From positions 1 to 64,000 of the forward strand of contig NZ_CAHS01000016.1 of assembly GCF_001050515.1 (NCBI RefSeq): DNA of 64,000 nt, read 5' to 3'. Made by a program: the position numbers and the translations under genes. Of this stretch, positions 19,186-30,388 are shown piece after piece. The notes under the pieces were generated by a model. It saw nothing but the letters and a program-made list of their open reading frames with translations. It made no database searches and was not told where the DNA came from. The stretch comes from Erwinia piriflorinigrans CFBP 5888. Its GTDB lineage: Bacteria > Pseudomonadota > Gammaproteobacteria > Enterobacterales > Enterobacteriaceae. Each line of letters begins with the position of its first letter. Within the stretch, counting starts at the first letter, position 1.

Positions 19186-19211
19186 AAAAAAGCCGACTCT
19201 GCGGTCGGCTT
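19186..19211 (-). terminator. Intercistronic terminator-like hairpin between upp and uraA
   Basis: Minus-strand stem of 8 bp (AGCCGAC with GTCGGCT plus a closing pair) followed by TTTTTT, about 30 bases before the uraA start. It could reduce read-through from upp into uraA. Confidence 0.65.
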
Positions 19212-19335
19212 GTCAAATCAGATCTTATGTTACAGCACCATCGCTGCAGCACGCCAAAGCGTGAGGGCCAGCCGTTACGGCCAGCGCGCAGGAAACGGGG
19301 CGTAAATATGCCGTTGAGATGGGCTGTAGCAACAT

Positions 19336-19962
19336 TTATTTGGTTCCGAAAATCTTATCACCCGCATCGCCGAGGCCAGGGATGATATAACCCTTCTCAT
19401 TCAGCCCCTGATCAATAGAAGCCGTGTAAAGCTCGACGTCCGGGTGCACTTTTTCCAGTGCGGCAATGCCTTCGGGCGCGGCGACCAGCACCAGCACTTT
19501 AATACTGCTGCAACCCGCTTTTTTCAGCAGATCAATGGTGGCGATCATCGAGCCACCGGTAGCCAGCATCGGATCGACGACCAGCGCCATACGCTCTTCA
19601 ATATTGGATACCAGCTTCTGGAAATAGGGAACGGCCTCAAGAGTTTCTTCGTCACGGTAGACGCCAACCACGCTGATACGAGCGCTTGGTACATGCTCCA
19701 GCACGCCTTCCATCATGCCCAGACCGGCACGCAGGATTGGTACGACGGTAATTTTCTTACCTTTGATCTGATCGATGGTGACTGGGCCATTCCAGCCTTC
19801 AATGGTGACCTTCTCGGTTTCCAGGTCGGCGGTGGCTTCATAAGTCAGCAGGCTTCCCACTTCTGACGCAAGTTCACGGAAACGTTTGGTGCTTACGTCA
19901 TGCTCTCGCATCAGGCCCAGTTTATGTTTGACCAGCGGGTGTTTAACTTCCACGATCTTCAT
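19336..19962 (-). CDS. upp: Uracil phosphoribosyltransferase
   Basis: Salvage enzyme making UMP from uracil and PRPP. It is 208 residues, as in E. coli, with the PRPP-binding signature [15 protein letters not shown] and the C-terminal uracil-binding segment ([17 protein letters not shown]). It is the first gene of a upp-uraA unit that couples uracil uptake and trapping. Its promoter has TATAAT followed by GA and a run of nine T, the arrangement shown in E. coli to give UTP-sensitive reiterative transcription. Confidence 0.97.
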   Translation of the reverse strand: MKIVEVKHPLVKHKLGLMREHDVSTKRFRELASEVGSLLTYEATADLETEKVTIEGWNGPVTIDQIKGKKITVVPILRAGLGMMEGVLEHVPSARISVVGVYRDEETLEAVPYFQKLVSNIEERMALVVDPMLATGGSMIATIDLLKKAGCSSIKVLVLVAAPEGIAALEKVHPDVELYTASIDQGLNEKGYIIPGLGDAGDKIFGTK

Positions 19963-19988
19963 TGTTGTTCTCCCGGAGTGTTAAGCTG

Positions 19989-20011
19989 CAAAAAAAAATC
20001 GCGGGATTATA
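19989..20011 (-). promoter_or_regulatory. upp: upp promoter with UTP-sensitive initiation region
   Basis: Minus-strand -10 TATAAT (20006-20011), five bases, then GA at 20000-19999 and nine T (19998-19990). In E. coli upp the same GA plus T-run lets RNA polymerase slip and add U residues when UTP is high, aborting productive starts. Confidence 0.75.
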
Positions 20012-20123
20012 GCGCCATTTCCTCTGCTGCCCTATGACTTCGTGCAAATGTTTCTCTCTGCCGTCCAGCCTTTATAAGCATCGCCTGGGATTCGGGGATA
20101 TGCAACAGGGGAAAAGATGGGAC

Positions 20124-20139
20124 TCGCAAACGTTTGCCT
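20124..20139 (+). promoter_or_regulatory. PurR box of purMN
   Basis: TCGCAAACGTTTGCCT matches 14 of 16 positions of the PurR consensus. It lies 69 bases before the purM start, near a possible -10 TAGAAT at 20147-20152, so bound PurR would block the promoter. Confidence 0.75.
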
Positions 20140-20207
20140 GCACTGGTAGAATTGCCGCGCTCTATTTTTACCACCACACCAATCGCAAACCGCGTGGGGA
20201 TTTCGCA

Positions 20208-21248
20208 GTGACCGACAAAACCTCTCTCAGCTATAAAGACGCCGGCGTAGATATCGATGCGGGTAATGCTTTAGTCGACCGTATCAAAGGCGTAGTGAAA
20301 AAGACTCGTCGCCCGGAAGTGATGGGTGGCCTGGGCGGTTTCGGTGCCCTTTGTGCCCTGCCACAAAAATATCGTGAGCCGATTCTGGTTTCCGGCACTG
20401 ACGGCGTTGGCACCAAGCTGCGTCTGGCGATGGATCTGAAACGCCATGATGCCATTGGCATCGACCTGGTCGCCATGTGCGTGAACGACCTGGTGGTATC
20501 AGGCGCAGAGCCACTGTTTTTCCTCGACTATTATGCTACCGGCAAGCTCGACGTCGATACGGCTGCCAGTGTGATCACCGGCATCGCAGAAGGCTGTTCG
20601 CAGTCCGGCTGTGCGCTGGTTGGCGGCGAAACTGCTGAAATGCCGGGCATGTACCACGGCGAAGATTATGATGTCGCCGGCTTCTGCGTTGGCGTGGTGG
20701 AGAAATCCGAGATCATCGACGGCAGCAAAGTGGCTGAAGGCGACGTACTGATCGCCCTTGGTTCAAGCGGCCCCCACTCTAACGGCTACTCGCTGGTGCG
20801 CAAAATTCTGGCATTCAGCAACACTGATCCGGAAGTCACCCAACTGGAAGGTAAGCCGCTGGCGGACCATCTGCTGGCCCCGACGCGCATCTACGTGAAA
20901 AATATCCTCAGCCTGATCGAACAGGTCGATGTGCACGCTATTGCGCACCTGACCGGCGGCGGCTTCTGGGAAAATATCCCTCGCGTACTGCCCGACAACA
21001 CCCAGGCCGTGCTGGAAGAGTCAAGCTGGGAGTGGCCAGCCGTCTTCGGTTGGATGCAGCAGGCCGGAAACGTCAGCCGCTTTGAAATGTACCGCACCTT
21101 TAACTGTGGCGTTGGCATGGTGATTGCCCTGAGCGCGGCGGACGCGGACAAAGCAATACGGCTGATGAACGATGCGGGTGAGAAAGCCTGGAAAATTGGC
21201 GTAATCAAAGCCTCTGACTCTGAAGAGCGTGTGGTCATCAACGCATGA
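20208..21248 (+). CDS. purM: Phosphoribosylformylglycinamidine cyclo-ligase
   Basis: AIR synthetase, which closes the imidazole ring in de novo purine synthesis. It is 346 residues and collinear with E. coli PurM (345), including [34 protein letters not shown] and [16 protein letters not shown]. The start is GTG 20208-20210, preceded by GTGGGGA, giving the family N-terminus [14 protein letters not shown] PurR box lies upstream. Its stop overlaps the start of purN (ATGA at 21245-21248), the usual translational coupling, although purN is frameshifted here. Confidence 0.97.
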   Translation: MTDKTSLSYKDAGVDIDAGNALVDRIKGVVKKTRRPEVMGGLGGFGALCALPQKYREPILVSGTDGVGTKLRLAMDLKRHDAIGIDLVAMCVNDLVVSGAEPLFFLDYYATGKLDVDTAASVITGIAEGCSQSGCALVGGETAEMPGMYHGEDYDVAGFCVGVVEKSEIIDGSKVAEGDVLIALGSSGPHSNGYSLVRKILAFSNTDPEVTQLEGKPLADHLLAPTRIYVKNILSLIEQVDVHAIAHLTGGGFWENIPRVLPDNTQAVLEESSWEWPAVFGWMQQAGNVSRFEMYRTFNCGVGMVIALSAADADKAIRLMNDAGEKAWKIGVIKASDSEERVVINA

Positions 21249-21891
21249 AACGCATAGTCGTGCTGGTTTCTGGTAACGGAAGCAATTTGCAGGCCATTCT
21301 CGACGCCTGCCAGCCTGCCAGCAAGGACGGATCGACGGCAGCGTAGCTGCCGTCTTCAGCAATAAACCCGGGGCTTTTGCACTGGAGCGTGCGCGCGCCG
21401 CTGATGTTGCCGCCCATGTGGTGGAAGCGGCCCATTTCGCCGACCGTTGTGCTTTCGATCGTCAGCTCATGCGGGAAATTGACGCTTATGCGCCCGATCT
21501 GGTGGTGCTGGCAGGCTATATGCGCATTCTCAGCGCAGAGTTTGTTGAACACTACGTCGGACGCATGCTGAATATTCACCCTTCCCTGCTGCCGAAATAT
21601 CCGGGGCTGCATACTCATCGCCAGGCCATTGAAAATGGCGATGAAGAGCACGGCACCTCAGTGCATTTTGTCACCGAGCAGCTCGACGGCGGCCCGGTGA
21701 TTTTGCAGGCAAAAGTGCCGGTATTCAGTGATGATAGCGAAGAAGACGTCATCGCACGGGTACAGCACCAGGAATATGCTATTTACCCGCTGGTGGTGAG
21801 CTGGTTTGTTGATGGTCGCCTGGCTATGCGTGATGGTGCAGCCTGGCTAGACGATCGTCGGCTGCCCGCAGCAGGACATGCCTTTGAGTAA
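21245..21891 (+). pseudogene. purN: purN, GAR transformylase, disrupted by an 8-bp tandem duplication
   Basis: PurN formylates GAR using 10-formyl-THF. The gene starts at ATG 21245 ([20 protein letters not shown]) but stops at TAG 21344-21346 after 33 codons. The rest of the protein is intact in another frame from about 21328 to the stop ending at 21891, including NIHPSLLPKYPG and HGTSVHFVTEQLDGG. The cause is visible: GCCTGCCA occurs twice in tandem at 21305-21320. Removing one copy restores DACQQGRIDGSVAAVFSNK, matching the family exactly. Eight bases shift the frame by two, so only a short peptide is expected. The GAR step could be carried by PurT if the genome has it. A sequencing error is possible, but an exact 8-bp duplication is typical of replication slippage. 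Confidence 0.9.
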
Positions 21892-21940
21892 GCAGCAAAA
21901 CCGATGTTACGGGCTGGATTAAACTCGATTTCGGCCCGCC

Positions 21941-22717
21941 TCAGCCATACCTTCCGGTAATATAATCTTCCGTACGCCGCTGACGCGGCGCGGTAAACAG
22001 CGTATCGGTCAAACCAAACTCCACCACGCTCCCCTGATGCATAAACGCGGTATAGTCAGATACGCGCGCCGCCTGCTGCATATTGTGCGTCACCAAAATC
22101 AGGGTGAAATGCTGTTTCAGCGTGGTCATCAGTTCTTCAATCACCAGCGTTGAAATCGGGTCAAGGGCCGAAGTCGGTTCGTCCAACAGCAAAATCTCTG
22201 GCTCTATGGCAATCGCACGGGCAATAACCAGCCGCTGCTGCTGCCCGCTGGAAAGCGTCAGGGCATTCTGCCACAGGTTATCTTTCACCTCCGCCCACAG
22301 CGCCGCCGCACGCAGCGCCCGCTCTACCGCTTCATCCAGTACCCGCCTGTCGCGTACGCCCTGTAAACGCAGGCCGTACGCCACATTGTCATAAATGGAT
22401 TTAGCGAAGGGATTTGGCCGCTGAAACACCATCCCAACCCGGCGGCGCAGCGCACAAAGATCCTGCCCCGCAGCCAGAATTGGGTGTTGTTGCAGACGGA
22501 TATTCCCGGTAATACGGCAGCTTTCGATGGCATCGTTCATGCGGTTAAAACAGCGTAGCAGAGTCGACTTGCCGCAGCCAGAAGGGCCGATTAGCGCGGT
22601 GATACGCTTGGCAGGCACCCGCAGGCTGATCTCATTGAGTGCCTGTTTCCCGCCATACCATAAATTCAGATTATCCAGTTCCAGCGCGGTATCCGCATCA
22701 TCAATCGTGATTGCCAT
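21941..22717 (-). CDS. Phosphate ABC transporter ATPase PstB-like
   Basis: ATP-binding subunit predicted to power phosphate import with the two permeases upstream. It is 258 residues with Walker [10 protein letters not shown], Walker [14 protein letters not shown] and an H-loop (LVTHNMQQA). The signature is LSSGQQQR rather than the usual PstB LSGGQQQR. The PstB-specific N-terminus ([20 protein letters not shown]) supports phosphate specificity. It is the last of three genes in the order C-A-B on the minus strand, 14 bases after pstA. No pstS or phoU lies beside it. It may be a second PstB paralogue, so I give no symbol. Confidence 0.88.
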   Translation of the reverse strand: MAITIDDADTALELDNLNLWYGGKQALNEISLRVPAKRITALIGPSGCGKSTLLRCFNRMNDAIESCRITGNIRLQQHPILAAGQDLCALRRRVGMVFQRPNPFAKSIYDNVAYGLRLQGVRDRRVLDEAVERALRAAALWAEVKDNLWQNALTLSSGQQQRLVIARAIAIEPEILLLDEPTSALDPISTLVIEELMTTLKQHFTLILVTHNMQQAARVSDYTAFMHQGSVVEFGLTDTLFTAPRQRRTEDYITGRYG

Positions 22718-22731
22718 TAAAGATCCCCAGG

Positions 22732-24384
22732 TTAAGGCATCAGCGCACGGTAGCGCTCGCGCAGACGATGGCGCAATATCATTGCCATCAGATTTAAAGC
22801 CAATATCAGTAATACCAGTAGCAGTGCGGTGGCAAAAACCAGTGGACGATCGGCTTCGGCATTGGGGCTCTGGAACGCCAGATCGTAGATCTGAAACCCG
22901 AGGTGCATAAACTTACGATCCAGATGTAAGTATGGGAACAGCGCATCGATCGGCAGTTCCGGCACTTTTTTGACCACGCCCACCAGCATCAGCGGTGCCG
23001 TTTCTCCGGCGGCGCGCGCCACCGCCAGGATCAGCCCGGTTAACATGGCGGGCGCAGCCAGCGGCAAGGTAATATGCCACAGCGTTTCCGCCGAAGTGGC
23101 CCCCAATGCCAGCGATCCCTGGCGTAGCGAGGGAGGAATACGCGACAGCCCTTCTTCAGTGGCAACGATCACTACCGGCAAGGTGAGCAGTGCCAACGTC
23201 AATGAGGCCCAGAGCAGGCCCGGCGTACCAAAGGTGGGATTAGGCAGCTTGGCGGCGAAAAAAAGACGGTCAATGCTGCCGCCCATTAGCCAGACAAAGA
23301 AACCGAGACCAAATACGCCATACACGATGGAGGGAACGCCCGCGAGATTGACCACCGCGATGCGAACCAACCGGGTCAACCCATTGCTTCCGGCATATTC
23401 GTGCAGCCAGATTGCCGCCACCACGCCTAACGGCATCACCACCACGGACATCAGCAGTACCATCAGAATGGTGCCGAAAATCGCCGGGAATACACCGCCG
23501 TCACTGAGGTTACCATCCCCGGAGTCACTGACAAAGCGCCACAGCTGGTGACCAAAGTGCCGCCATTTCATCCCGGTGGTCATGGCATTCGGCTGCCAGG
23601 CGGCGACGATCTGCGCCAGCGGTATTGAGTGCCTGACTCCGCTGGCATCGCGCAGGATCAAAACGGTATTGAGACTTTCCTGATTCAACGTCGCCAGAAC
23701 AGATGACTGGCGGGTGAACTGACGCCGTAGCTCGGCGCGACCGGATTCATATGCAGACTGGGCTTCCGGCGTATAACGCTGATGATCATGCTGCTGTTGA
23801 CTTTTCTGTTCAAGATCTTTCATCTGCGCATTGAGTCGCGCCAGATTCACCCGCCGCACTCTTTCCGCTTCATCCAGGATCTCGTGAGTCTGTCGTAAAC
23901 GTTGCTGCAAGGTCTGGAAAAGGTTTTGTGCAGTCAGCGGATGCTGGTCTTCCATCAGCCCTTCAAACCATCCGTACGCATTGCCACCAGAGCGCCGCTG
24001 CAACACGATGGCCTGCACGGGCGTTTCCTGGCGCAGGATTTCGCTGGCAAGCAGCGGGCGAAAATCCGCGCTATCGACATCGCGGTTACCGGTTTTAATC
24101 AGATAGCGCGTGACGCTTTCCGGCAGATTTTCCGCTAGTGACTGCCCGCTGTCCCGCAGTTGCTGGCGCGATACCTGCTGCTGTGAAGCAACCTCACCTA
24201 ACATCTGCACCTGTCCAGCCGGAGCGTGCAGAGTGAAAAGCACCAGCGGCTGCGGCCAGAAATAGCGTAGTCCCTGCCAGGCGAGCAGCACAATAAGCAG
24301 CAGAAAAGCCAACAGGCTGACCGACACCGCCCCGGCGGTTAGCCAGCGCCAGCGGTTATTACCCGCAGCGGCACCGTTCATCAC
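22732..24384 (-). CDS. Phosphate ABC transporter permease PstA-like, long form
   Basis: Inner-membrane subunit. At 550 residues it is much longer than E. coli PstA (about 296). A membrane segment near residues 15-35 and a large soluble, partly helical region (about 50-270, including a charged Gln/Lys-rich stretch near 190-220) precede the permease domain. That domain starts around 300 and contains the transporter EAA-like loop ([19 protein letters not shown]). Long forms occur beside ppk in several gamma-proteobacteria. It overlaps pstC by four bases (ATGA), so the two are translationally coupled. Confidence 0.87.
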   Translation of the reverse strand: MMNGAAAGNNRWRWLTAGAVSVSLLAFLLLIVLLAWQGLRYFWPQPLVLFTLHAPAGQVQMLGEVASQQQVSRQQLRDSGQSLAENLPESVTRYLIKTGNRDVDSADFRPLLASEILRQETPVQAIVLQRRSGGNAYGWFEGLMEDQHPLTAQNLFQTLQQRLRQTHEILDEAERVRRVNLARLNAQMKDLEQKSQQQHDHQRYTPEAQSAYESGRAELRRQFTRQSSVLATLNQESLNTVLILRDASGVRHSIPLAQIVAAWQPNAMTTGMKWRHFGHQLWRFVSDSGDGNLSDGGVFPAIFGTILMVLLMSVVVMPLGVVAAIWLHEYAGSNGLTRLVRIAVVNLAGVPSIVYGVFGLGFFVWLMGGSIDRLFFAAKLPNPTFGTPGLLWASLTLALLTLPVVIVATEEGLSRIPPSLRQGSLALGATSAETLWHITLPLAAPAMLTGLILAVARAAGETAPLMLVGVVKKVPELPIDALFPYLHLDRKFMHLGFQIYDLAFQSPNAEADRPLVFATALLLVLLILALNLMAMILRHRLRERYRALMP

Positions 24385-26534
24385 TGTATCTCCAACTGTT
24401 TGTAACGCTGCCGCAGGCGCTGACGTACCAGTTCAGCGAGGGTATTGACCACCAGTGTGAACACCAGCAGCACCAGCGCAGATAAGAACAGCATGCGATA
24501 GTGAGCACTTCCTGCCGCCGCCTCCGGCATTTCCACCGCAATATTGGCAGCCAGTGAGCGTAAGCCTGCAAATAGCCCACCGTCGGTCTGCGGGGTATTT
24601 CCGGTAGCCATCAGCACGATCATCGTTTCTCCTATCGCCCGACCAAAGCCGATCATCAGTGCCGCGAAAATACCGGATGAGGCGGCCGGTAGAACCACCC
24701 GCATCAGCGTCTGCCAGGGGGTTGCACCCAGTGCCATTGAGCCTTGCCCCAGTGAGGCGGGCACGCTGAAAATAGCATCTTCAGATAGGGTAAAAATGAG
24801 CGGAACCAGGGCAATACCCATCGCTACCCCGGCCACCAGCAGATTGCGCTGTTGATAATCGGCACTCAAACGTTCCGCCAGCCCCTGCCCCCAAAGTGCC
24901 TGCTCCAGCAACGGGATCGCCCACAAAGAAAACAGAGCACTTAACAGTAACAACGGCATCAGCAGCAGCACTTCATTTCCCTCTGTGCGCCAGCGCTTTT
25001 GCCACTTTGGCGGTAATTTTTGCACCACCCAACTGCATAACAGCAGTATTGCCGCCAGAATCAGCGGCAATAGCAGAACGCCGGACAGTCGGTCGGCTAT
25101 CCTCGGAGCTAGCCACAGCGCGGCGACAAGCCCAATGACCACGCCCGGCAGCGCTCCCATCATTTCAATAGAGGGTTTCACCCAGCGTCTGAGGCCCGGC
25201 GTCATAAACCAGGCCGTATAGATTGCGGCGGCGAGCGCCAGTGGAGTGGCAAATAACATGGCCAGACCCGCCGCTTTTAATGTCCCCACCACCATCGGCA
25301 CCAGGCTATATTTACCCTGATAATTGTCATTGGCTGAGGTCGACTGCCAGACATAATCGGGCTCAGGGTAGTTTTCATACCAGACTTTGTGCCACAGGCT
25401 GCGCCAGCTGACATCTGGCCACGGATTGGTCAGGCGATAATGTTGCCAGGAGCCAGCGCGTTCCACCAGCAGCCCGTCGCCTTCAGGAGCAAATCGCGCC
25501 ATCTGTACGCCGGGTATCAGTTGACGACTCAAGATAGCCCCCTGCTGCTTACTGGCAAACAGCTTGAGTTCGCCCTGCGGACTCAAGGTGGCAAAGACGC
25601 GACGATAAGGTTCCGTCATCATTAGCGGTTGCCACTGCGCATCGACGAAGTGGCGAATAAAATGCAGCTGCGGCCCTTTGGCGCTGGCAATATCAAACCA
25701 CTGGCCGATGCCCTGTTGGTCGGCAATCAAAAGTGACGTACCACCGCTTAATAATTTCATGTCCGTCGGCTTTTCCGTCAACGTCAGAGACTCGCGCAGC
25801 CGGGGTTCACCGCTGCCGATCGTCCACACCCGTAGCTGCGTGCCGGACAGCGTGAACAGCTTACTGCCGTCTGGCGAGAGCACCAGACGTTCAACGCCGC
25901 TGATATTCAGCCGATAGGTCACGGCGGGCTGCTGCGTCTGCAACCGCCACAAGGCGACATGATCGGGCGTTGCCAGTGCGACCTGCCAGCAGTTCTCCGC
26001 GCTCTGCGTGAGAGCGAAATGACCGATGTTATCTTCACCACTGGAGAGTGGCGCATCGCCGAGAGGATGTGTCCAGCGCGGTTGCGCGCCCGAGGTAAAG
26101 TCGGGTTGCACCAGCACCATCGTCCCGCGTTCTGACAACAGCATCACGCTGTGATTATCCATGCTGGCGCTGGCTCTGATGCGGCCGGGTAGCAGCGTCA
26201 AAGCGGCGGTTGGCGGTTCAGCATTGAGCGGCACAAAACGTCCTCTGCCCTGATTATCAATACGCCAGCCCCACTTCTGTTGGCGATCCATCCCCATTGC
26301 TACCGCCCCATCGTTTTGCCCCAACGCTATCGGCCTTTCTGCCTGAAACCCCGGAGCGATAAACAGCGGCACTACCACCCAGATCAACCAGAAGAGCAGC
26401 AGCATCATGACCAGCAAAATGGCCATCCCGCACGCGGTTACCACGCGCCGCGTCAGCCTTTCGATCGTGCGGCGACGCCCGGTGTTGTCGTGAACGGGGA
26501 TTGGGCGGTCAGTCATCTCTGGGTGGCTTTCCAT
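24381..26534 (-). CDS. Phosphate ABC transporter permease PstC-like, long form
   Basis: Partner permease of 717 residues, more than twice E. coli PstC (319). It has an N-terminal membrane segment (about 35-60), then a large beta-rich region (about 65-400) with repeated units resembling propeller blades (LVLSPDGSKLFTLSGTQLRVW), then the permease domain with LALGATPWQTLMRVVLPAA as coupling loop. The extracytoplasmic region might help sense or bind substrate, which is inference. The start at 26534 has no clear ribosome-binding site; a second ATG at 26514-26516 is an alternative. It is divergent from ppk, with starts 143 bases apart. Confidence 0.86.
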   Translation of the reverse strand: MESHPEMTDRPIPVHDNTGRRRTIERLTRRVVTACGMAILLVMMLLLFWLIWVVVPLFIAPGFQAERPIALGQNDGAVAMGMDRQQKWGWRIDNQGRGRFVPLNAEPPTAALTLLPGRIRASASMDNHSVMLLSERGTMVLVQPDFTSGAQPRWTHPLGDAPLSSGEDNIGHFALTQSAENCWQVALATPDHVALWRLQTQQPAVTYRLNISGVERLVLSPDGSKLFTLSGTQLRVWTIGSGEPRLRESLTLTEKPTDMKLLSGGTSLLIADQQGIGQWFDIASAKGPQLHFIRHFVDAQWQPLMMTEPYRRVFATLSPQGELKLFASKQQGAILSRQLIPGVQMARFAPEGDGLLVERAGSWQHYRLTNPWPDVSWRSLWHKVWYENYPEPDYVWQSTSANDNYQGKYSLVPMVVGTLKAAGLAMLFATPLALAAAIYTAWFMTPGLRRWVKPSIEMMGALPGVVIGLVAALWLAPRIADRLSGVLLLPLILAAILLLCSWVVQKLPPKWQKRWRTEGNEVLLLMPLLLLSALFSLWAIPLLEQALWGQGLAERLSADYQQRNLLVAGVAMGIALVPLIFTLSEDAIFSVPASLGQGSMALGATPWQTLMRVVLPAASSGIFAALMIGFGRAIGETMIVLMATGNTPQTDGGLFAGLRSLAANIAVEMPEAAAGSAHYRMLFLSALVLLVFTLVVNTLAELVRQRLRQRYKQLEIQ

Positions 26535-26677
26535 GTTAGTTCAAAACCGTTATGTTGCCCGTCTGTGATTAATAAGACAATCAACATTCACCGAGCGTTG
26601 GACAATGCTGCCATACTGTCGCCATAATGTTTCAGGATAATGGCTACCTTTATCCTGGAGCAGCGAACGGAGTAAAA

Positions 26678-28738
26678 ATGGGTCAGGAAAAGTTGTATAT
26701 AGAAAAAGAGTTGAGTTGGTTATCCTTTAATGAGCGCGTTTTGCAAGAAGCGGCAGATAAGAGTAACCCGCTGATTGAACGTATGCGCTTTCTTGGCATT
26801 TATTCCAATAATTTAGAAGAGTTTTATAAAGTTCGCTTTGCTGACCTGAAGCGCCGCATTCTTATCGGTGAAGAACAGGGCATCCCCGGTACACCGCGCC
26901 ACCTGCTGAAAAAAATTCAGGCCCGGGTACTGAAAGCCGATCAGGAGTTCGACAGCCTCTACAACGATCTGCTGCTGGAGATGGCACGTAATCAAATCTT
27001 CCTGATCAATGAACGCCAGCTCTCACCGAATCAGCAAAGCTGGCTGCGCCACTACTTCAAACATCATTTGCGCCAGCATATTACTCCGATCCTGATCAAC
27101 CATGACACTGATTTAATTGAATTTCTCAAAGACGACTACACGTATCTGGCGGTGGAAATTATTCGCGGAGAAGAGATAAACTACGCGCTGCTGGAGATCC
27201 CGTCGGATAAAGTGCCGCGTTTTGTCAATCTGCCTCCTGAAACGCCGCGCCGCAGAAAGCCGATGATCCTGCTGGATAATATTTTGCGTTACTGCCTGGG
27301 TGATATTTTTCGCGGCTTTTTTGATTATGACGCGCTCAACGCCTATTCGATGAAAATGACGCGTGATGCGGAGTACGACCTGGTCACAGAGATGGAGTCC
27401 AGCCTGCTGGAACTGATGTCATCCAGCCTGAAACAGCGCCTGACGGCTGAACCGGTGCGCTTTGTCTACCAGCGCGATATGCCGGATGCGATGGTGGAGT
27501 TGCTGCGCAACAAGCTGAATATATCCAATTACGACTCGATTGTTCCCGGCGGACGTTATCATAACTTTAAAGACTTTATTAGCTTCCCCAACGTGGGCAA
27601 AGCCAATCTGGTGAACAAACCGCTGCCGCAGCTGCGTCACATCTGGTTCGACCGTTTTCGCAATGGATTTGATGCTATCCGTAACCGCGATGTGCTGCTT
27701 TACTATCCCTATCACACCTTTGAACATGTGCTTGAACTGCTGCGTCAGGCCTCTTTCGACCCGGCGGTACTGGCAATCAAAATCAATATTTATCGCGTTG
27801 CCAAAGACTCCCGCATTATTGACGCGATGATCCATGCCGCCTACAACGGTAAAAAAGTCACCGTGGTGGTGGAGTTACAGGCTCGGTTCGATGAAGAAGC
27901 CAATATCCACTGGGCGAAGCGCCTGACGGAAGCTGGCGTACACGTTATCTTCTCGGCTCCGGGGTTGAAAATTCACGCCAAGCTGTTCCTGATCTCACGA
28001 CGTGAAAACGGGGAGATCAACCGCTATGCGCATATTGGCACCGGTAACTTTAATGAAAAGACCGCACGGCTTTACACCGATTATTCATTGATGACCGCCG
28101 ACGCGCGCATCACCAATGAAGTGCGGCGAGTCTTCAACTTTATTGAAAACCCGTATCGTCCGGTGACTTTTGAACATCTTATGGTATCGCCACAGAACTC
28201 GCGGCAGATGCTTTATCAGCTGATCGATAATGAAATAGCCAATGCGCAGCAGGGCATACCTGCCGGGATAACCCTCAAAATCAATAATTTGGTGGATAAA
28301 GGTCTGGTCGATCGCCTGTACACCGCTTCCAGCGTCGGCGTCAAAGTGGAACTGGTGGTGCGCGGCATGTGCTCACTGATACCCAATCTTGAAGGGATCA
28401 GTGATAATATCCGAGTGATCAGCATCGTTGACCGTTATCTGGAGCACGATCGCGTTTATATTTTTGAGAATGCCGGCGATAAGAAGGTCTTCTTGTCTTC
28501 AGCAGACTGGATGACGCGCAACATTGATTACCGGATCGAAGTCGCCGTTGCCATACTTGATCCCATTCTGAAGCAGCGCATCATGGATATTATTACCATC
28601 CTGATGAGCGATACGCTGAAAGCCCGCTTCGTTGATAAAGAGCTGAGCAATCGATATGTTCCGCGCGGTAATCGCCGTAAGGTTCGTTCGCAGCTGGCGA
28701 TCTACGAATACATTAAATCACTTGAACAACCTGATTAA
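26678..28738 (+). CDS. ppk1: Polyphosphate kinase 1
   Basis: Membrane-associated enzyme that polymerises the ATP gamma-phosphate into polyphosphate, reversibly. It is 686 residues (E. coli 688) with the PPK1 layout: N and head domains followed by two phospholipase-D-like C domains. The catalytic histidine lies in [20 protein letters not shown] and the second histidine in [10 protein letters not shown]. The start is ATG 26678 with GGAG six bases before, giving [20 protein letters not shown] as in E. coli; an upstream in-frame ATG at 26627 adds 17 unconserved residues. Around [11 protein letters not shown] two residues are absent relative to E. coli. It forms an operon with ppx, starting 6 bases after its stop. 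Confidence 0.97.
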   Translation: MGQEKLYIEKELSWLSFNERVLQEAADKSNPLIERMRFLGIYSNNLEEFYKVRFADLKRRILIGEEQGIPGTPRHLLKKIQARVLKADQEFDSLYNDLLLEMARNQIFLINERQLSPNQQSWLRHYFKHHLRQHITPILINHDTDLIEFLKDDYTYLAVEIIRGEEINYALLEIPSDKVPRFVNLPPETPRRRKPMILLDNILRYCLGDIFRGFFDYDALNAYSMKMTRDAEYDLVTEMESSLLELMSSSLKQRLTAEPVRFVYQRDMPDAMVELLRNKLNISNYDSIVPGGRYHNFKDFISFPNVGKANLVNKPLPQLRHIWFDRFRNGFDAIRNRDVLLYYPYHTFEHVLELLRQASFDPAVLAIKINIYRVAKDSRIIDAMIHAAYNGKKVTVVVELQARFDEEANIHWAKRLTEAGVHVIFSAPGLKIHAKLFLISRRENGEINRYAHIGTGNFNEKTARLYTDYSLMTADARITNEVRRVFNFIENPYRPVTFEHLMVSPQNSRQMLYQLIDNEIANAQQGIPAGITLKINNLVDKGLVDRLYTASSVGVKVELVVRGMCSLIPNLEGISDNIRVISIVDRYLEHDRVYIFENAGDKKVFLSSADWMTRNIDYRIEVAVAILDPILKQRIMDIITILMSDTLKARFVDKELSNRYVPRGNRRKVRSQLAIYEYIKSLEQPD

Positions 28739-28743
28739 TCACT

Positions 28744-30270
28744 ATGCCAATTACCCCTAAAAATATCGCCAAGCCGCAGGAATTTGCGGCCATTGACTTG
28801 GGTTCAAACAGTTTTCACATGGTGATTGCCCGCGTGGTAGATGGCGCCATGCAGGTACTGGGACGCCTTAAACAGCGTGTCCATCTGGCGGACGGGCTGG
28901 ATAATGATAATGTCCTCAGCGAAGACGCGATTCAACGTGGCCTCGGCTGCCTGGCGCTCTTCGCCGAGCGCTTACAGGGATTTAACGCAACCAATGTGAC
29001 TATTGTCGGTACTCACACCTTGCGCCAGGCGGTGAATGCAGAAGAGTTTCTCCAGCGCGCGGCAGAAGTGATCCCCTATCCTATCGAAGTGATTTCGGGC
29101 CATGAAGAAGCGCGACTGATCTTTATGGGCGTGGAACACACCCAGCCAGAAAAAGGACGCAAGCTGGTTATCGATATTGGCGGTGGATCCACCGAGCTGG
29201 TGATTGGTGAAGATTTCGAACCGAAACTGGTTGAAAGCCGACGAATGGGCTGTGTCAGTTTTGCCAATCTCTATTTTCCTGACGGCAACATCAGCAAAGA
29301 GAACTTTCGTCGCGCCCGGCTGGCAGCGGTTCAAAAGCTGGAAACGCTGGCCTGGCAATATCGTCTGAAAGGCTGGCAGTTTGCGTTGGGTGCCTCCGGC
29401 ACCATCAAAGCAGCCTGCGAAGTGCTACAGGCGATGGGAGAGAAAGATAAGCTGATCACCCCGGAGCGCCTGCAATTATTGCAGGACGAAGTCATCAAGC
29501 ATAAATCCTTTGATGCCCTTAGCCTGCCGGGGTTATCGGAAGAGCGCAAAGGCGTATTTGTACCAGGTCTGGCGATCCTGTGCGGCGTTTTTGATGCCCT
29601 TGCCATCCGTGAACTGCGCCTGTCCGACGGCGCACTGCGCGAAGGTGTACTCTACGAAATGGAAGGCCGTTTCAGACATCAGGATATCCGTAGCCGCACG
29701 GCGCAGAGCCTGGCGAATCATTATGCTATCGACAACGACCAGGCACGCCGCGTGCTGGAAACCACCGAGCAGCTCTACTATCAGTGGCGCGACCAGAATG
29801 AGAAGCAGGCAAATCCGCAGCTGTTTGCCCTACTAAAATGGGCGGCGATGCTGCATGAAGTCGGACTGACCATTAATCACAGCGGTATGCAGCGTCACTC
29901 TGCCTACATCCTACAGAACACCAATATGCCGGGGTTCAACCAGGATCAGCAGACGCTGTTGGCCACGCTGGTACGCTATCATCGTAAAGCGGTTAAAGTG
30001 GAAGATATGCCGCGCCTGACGCTGTTTAAGCGCAAACAGTTCCTGCCGATGGTATTTCTGTTGCGTCTGGCCGCGTTGCTAAACAACCAGCGACAGGCCA
30101 CCACTAAGCCGGGCCATCTGCAATTGCATACCGATGAGGGTAACTGGACTCTGACTTTTCCGCGTGATTACTTCAGCCAGAACAATCTGGTTCAGCTGGA
30201 TGTTGAGCGCGAACAGAGTTACTGGAATGATGTGACCGGCTGGCAACTCACCATTCGCGAAGAGCCATAA
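28744..30270 (+). CDS. ppx: Exopolyphosphatase
   Basis: Processively removes terminal phosphate from polyphosphate. It is 508 residues with the ASKHA fold phosphate loops [18 protein letters not shown] near the N-terminus and [14 protein letters not shown] at about 140-155, and an HD-like C-terminal domain ([20 protein letters not shown]). It begins 6 bases after ppk1, so polymer synthesis and breakdown are coexpressed as in E. coli. Confidence 0.96.
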   Translation: MPITPKNIAKPQEFAAIDLGSNSFHMVIARVVDGAMQVLGRLKQRVHLADGLDNDNVLSEDAIQRGLGCLALFAERLQGFNATNVTIVGTHTLRQAVNAEEFLQRAAEVIPYPIEVISGHEEARLIFMGVEHTQPEKGRKLVIDIGGGSTELVIGEDFEPKLVESRRMGCVSFANLYFPDGNISKENFRRARLAAVQKLETLAWQYRLKGWQFALGASGTIKAACEVLQAMGEKDKLITPERLQLLQDEVIKHKSFDALSLPGLSEERKGVFVPGLAILCGVFDALAIRELRLSDGALREGVLYEMEGRFRHQDIRSRTAQSLANHYAIDNDQARRVLETTEQLYYQWRDQNEKQANPQLFALLKWAAMLHEVGLTINHSGMQRHSAYILQNTNMPGFNQDQQTLLATLVRYHRKAVKVEDMPRLTLFKRKQFLPMVFLLRLAALLNNQRQATTKPGHLQLHTDEGNWTLTFPRDYFSQNNLVQLDVEREQSYWNDVTGWQLTIREEP

Positions 30271-30388
30271 ACCGGCCTGCGTTATTCTACCTGTGTATAC
30301 CGCCTGTTGCGGCGGCGGGGTTCGACTTGATGTGTCGATCATTCCGCAGCCGCAGTGAGACAATGACTGGATATCATAAACTGACCTC

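Noticed and set aside
26604..26625. Possible Pho box between pstC and ppk (CTGTCGCC then ATGTTTC)
   Set aside because: Only a partial match in the second half-site, so not enough to call.
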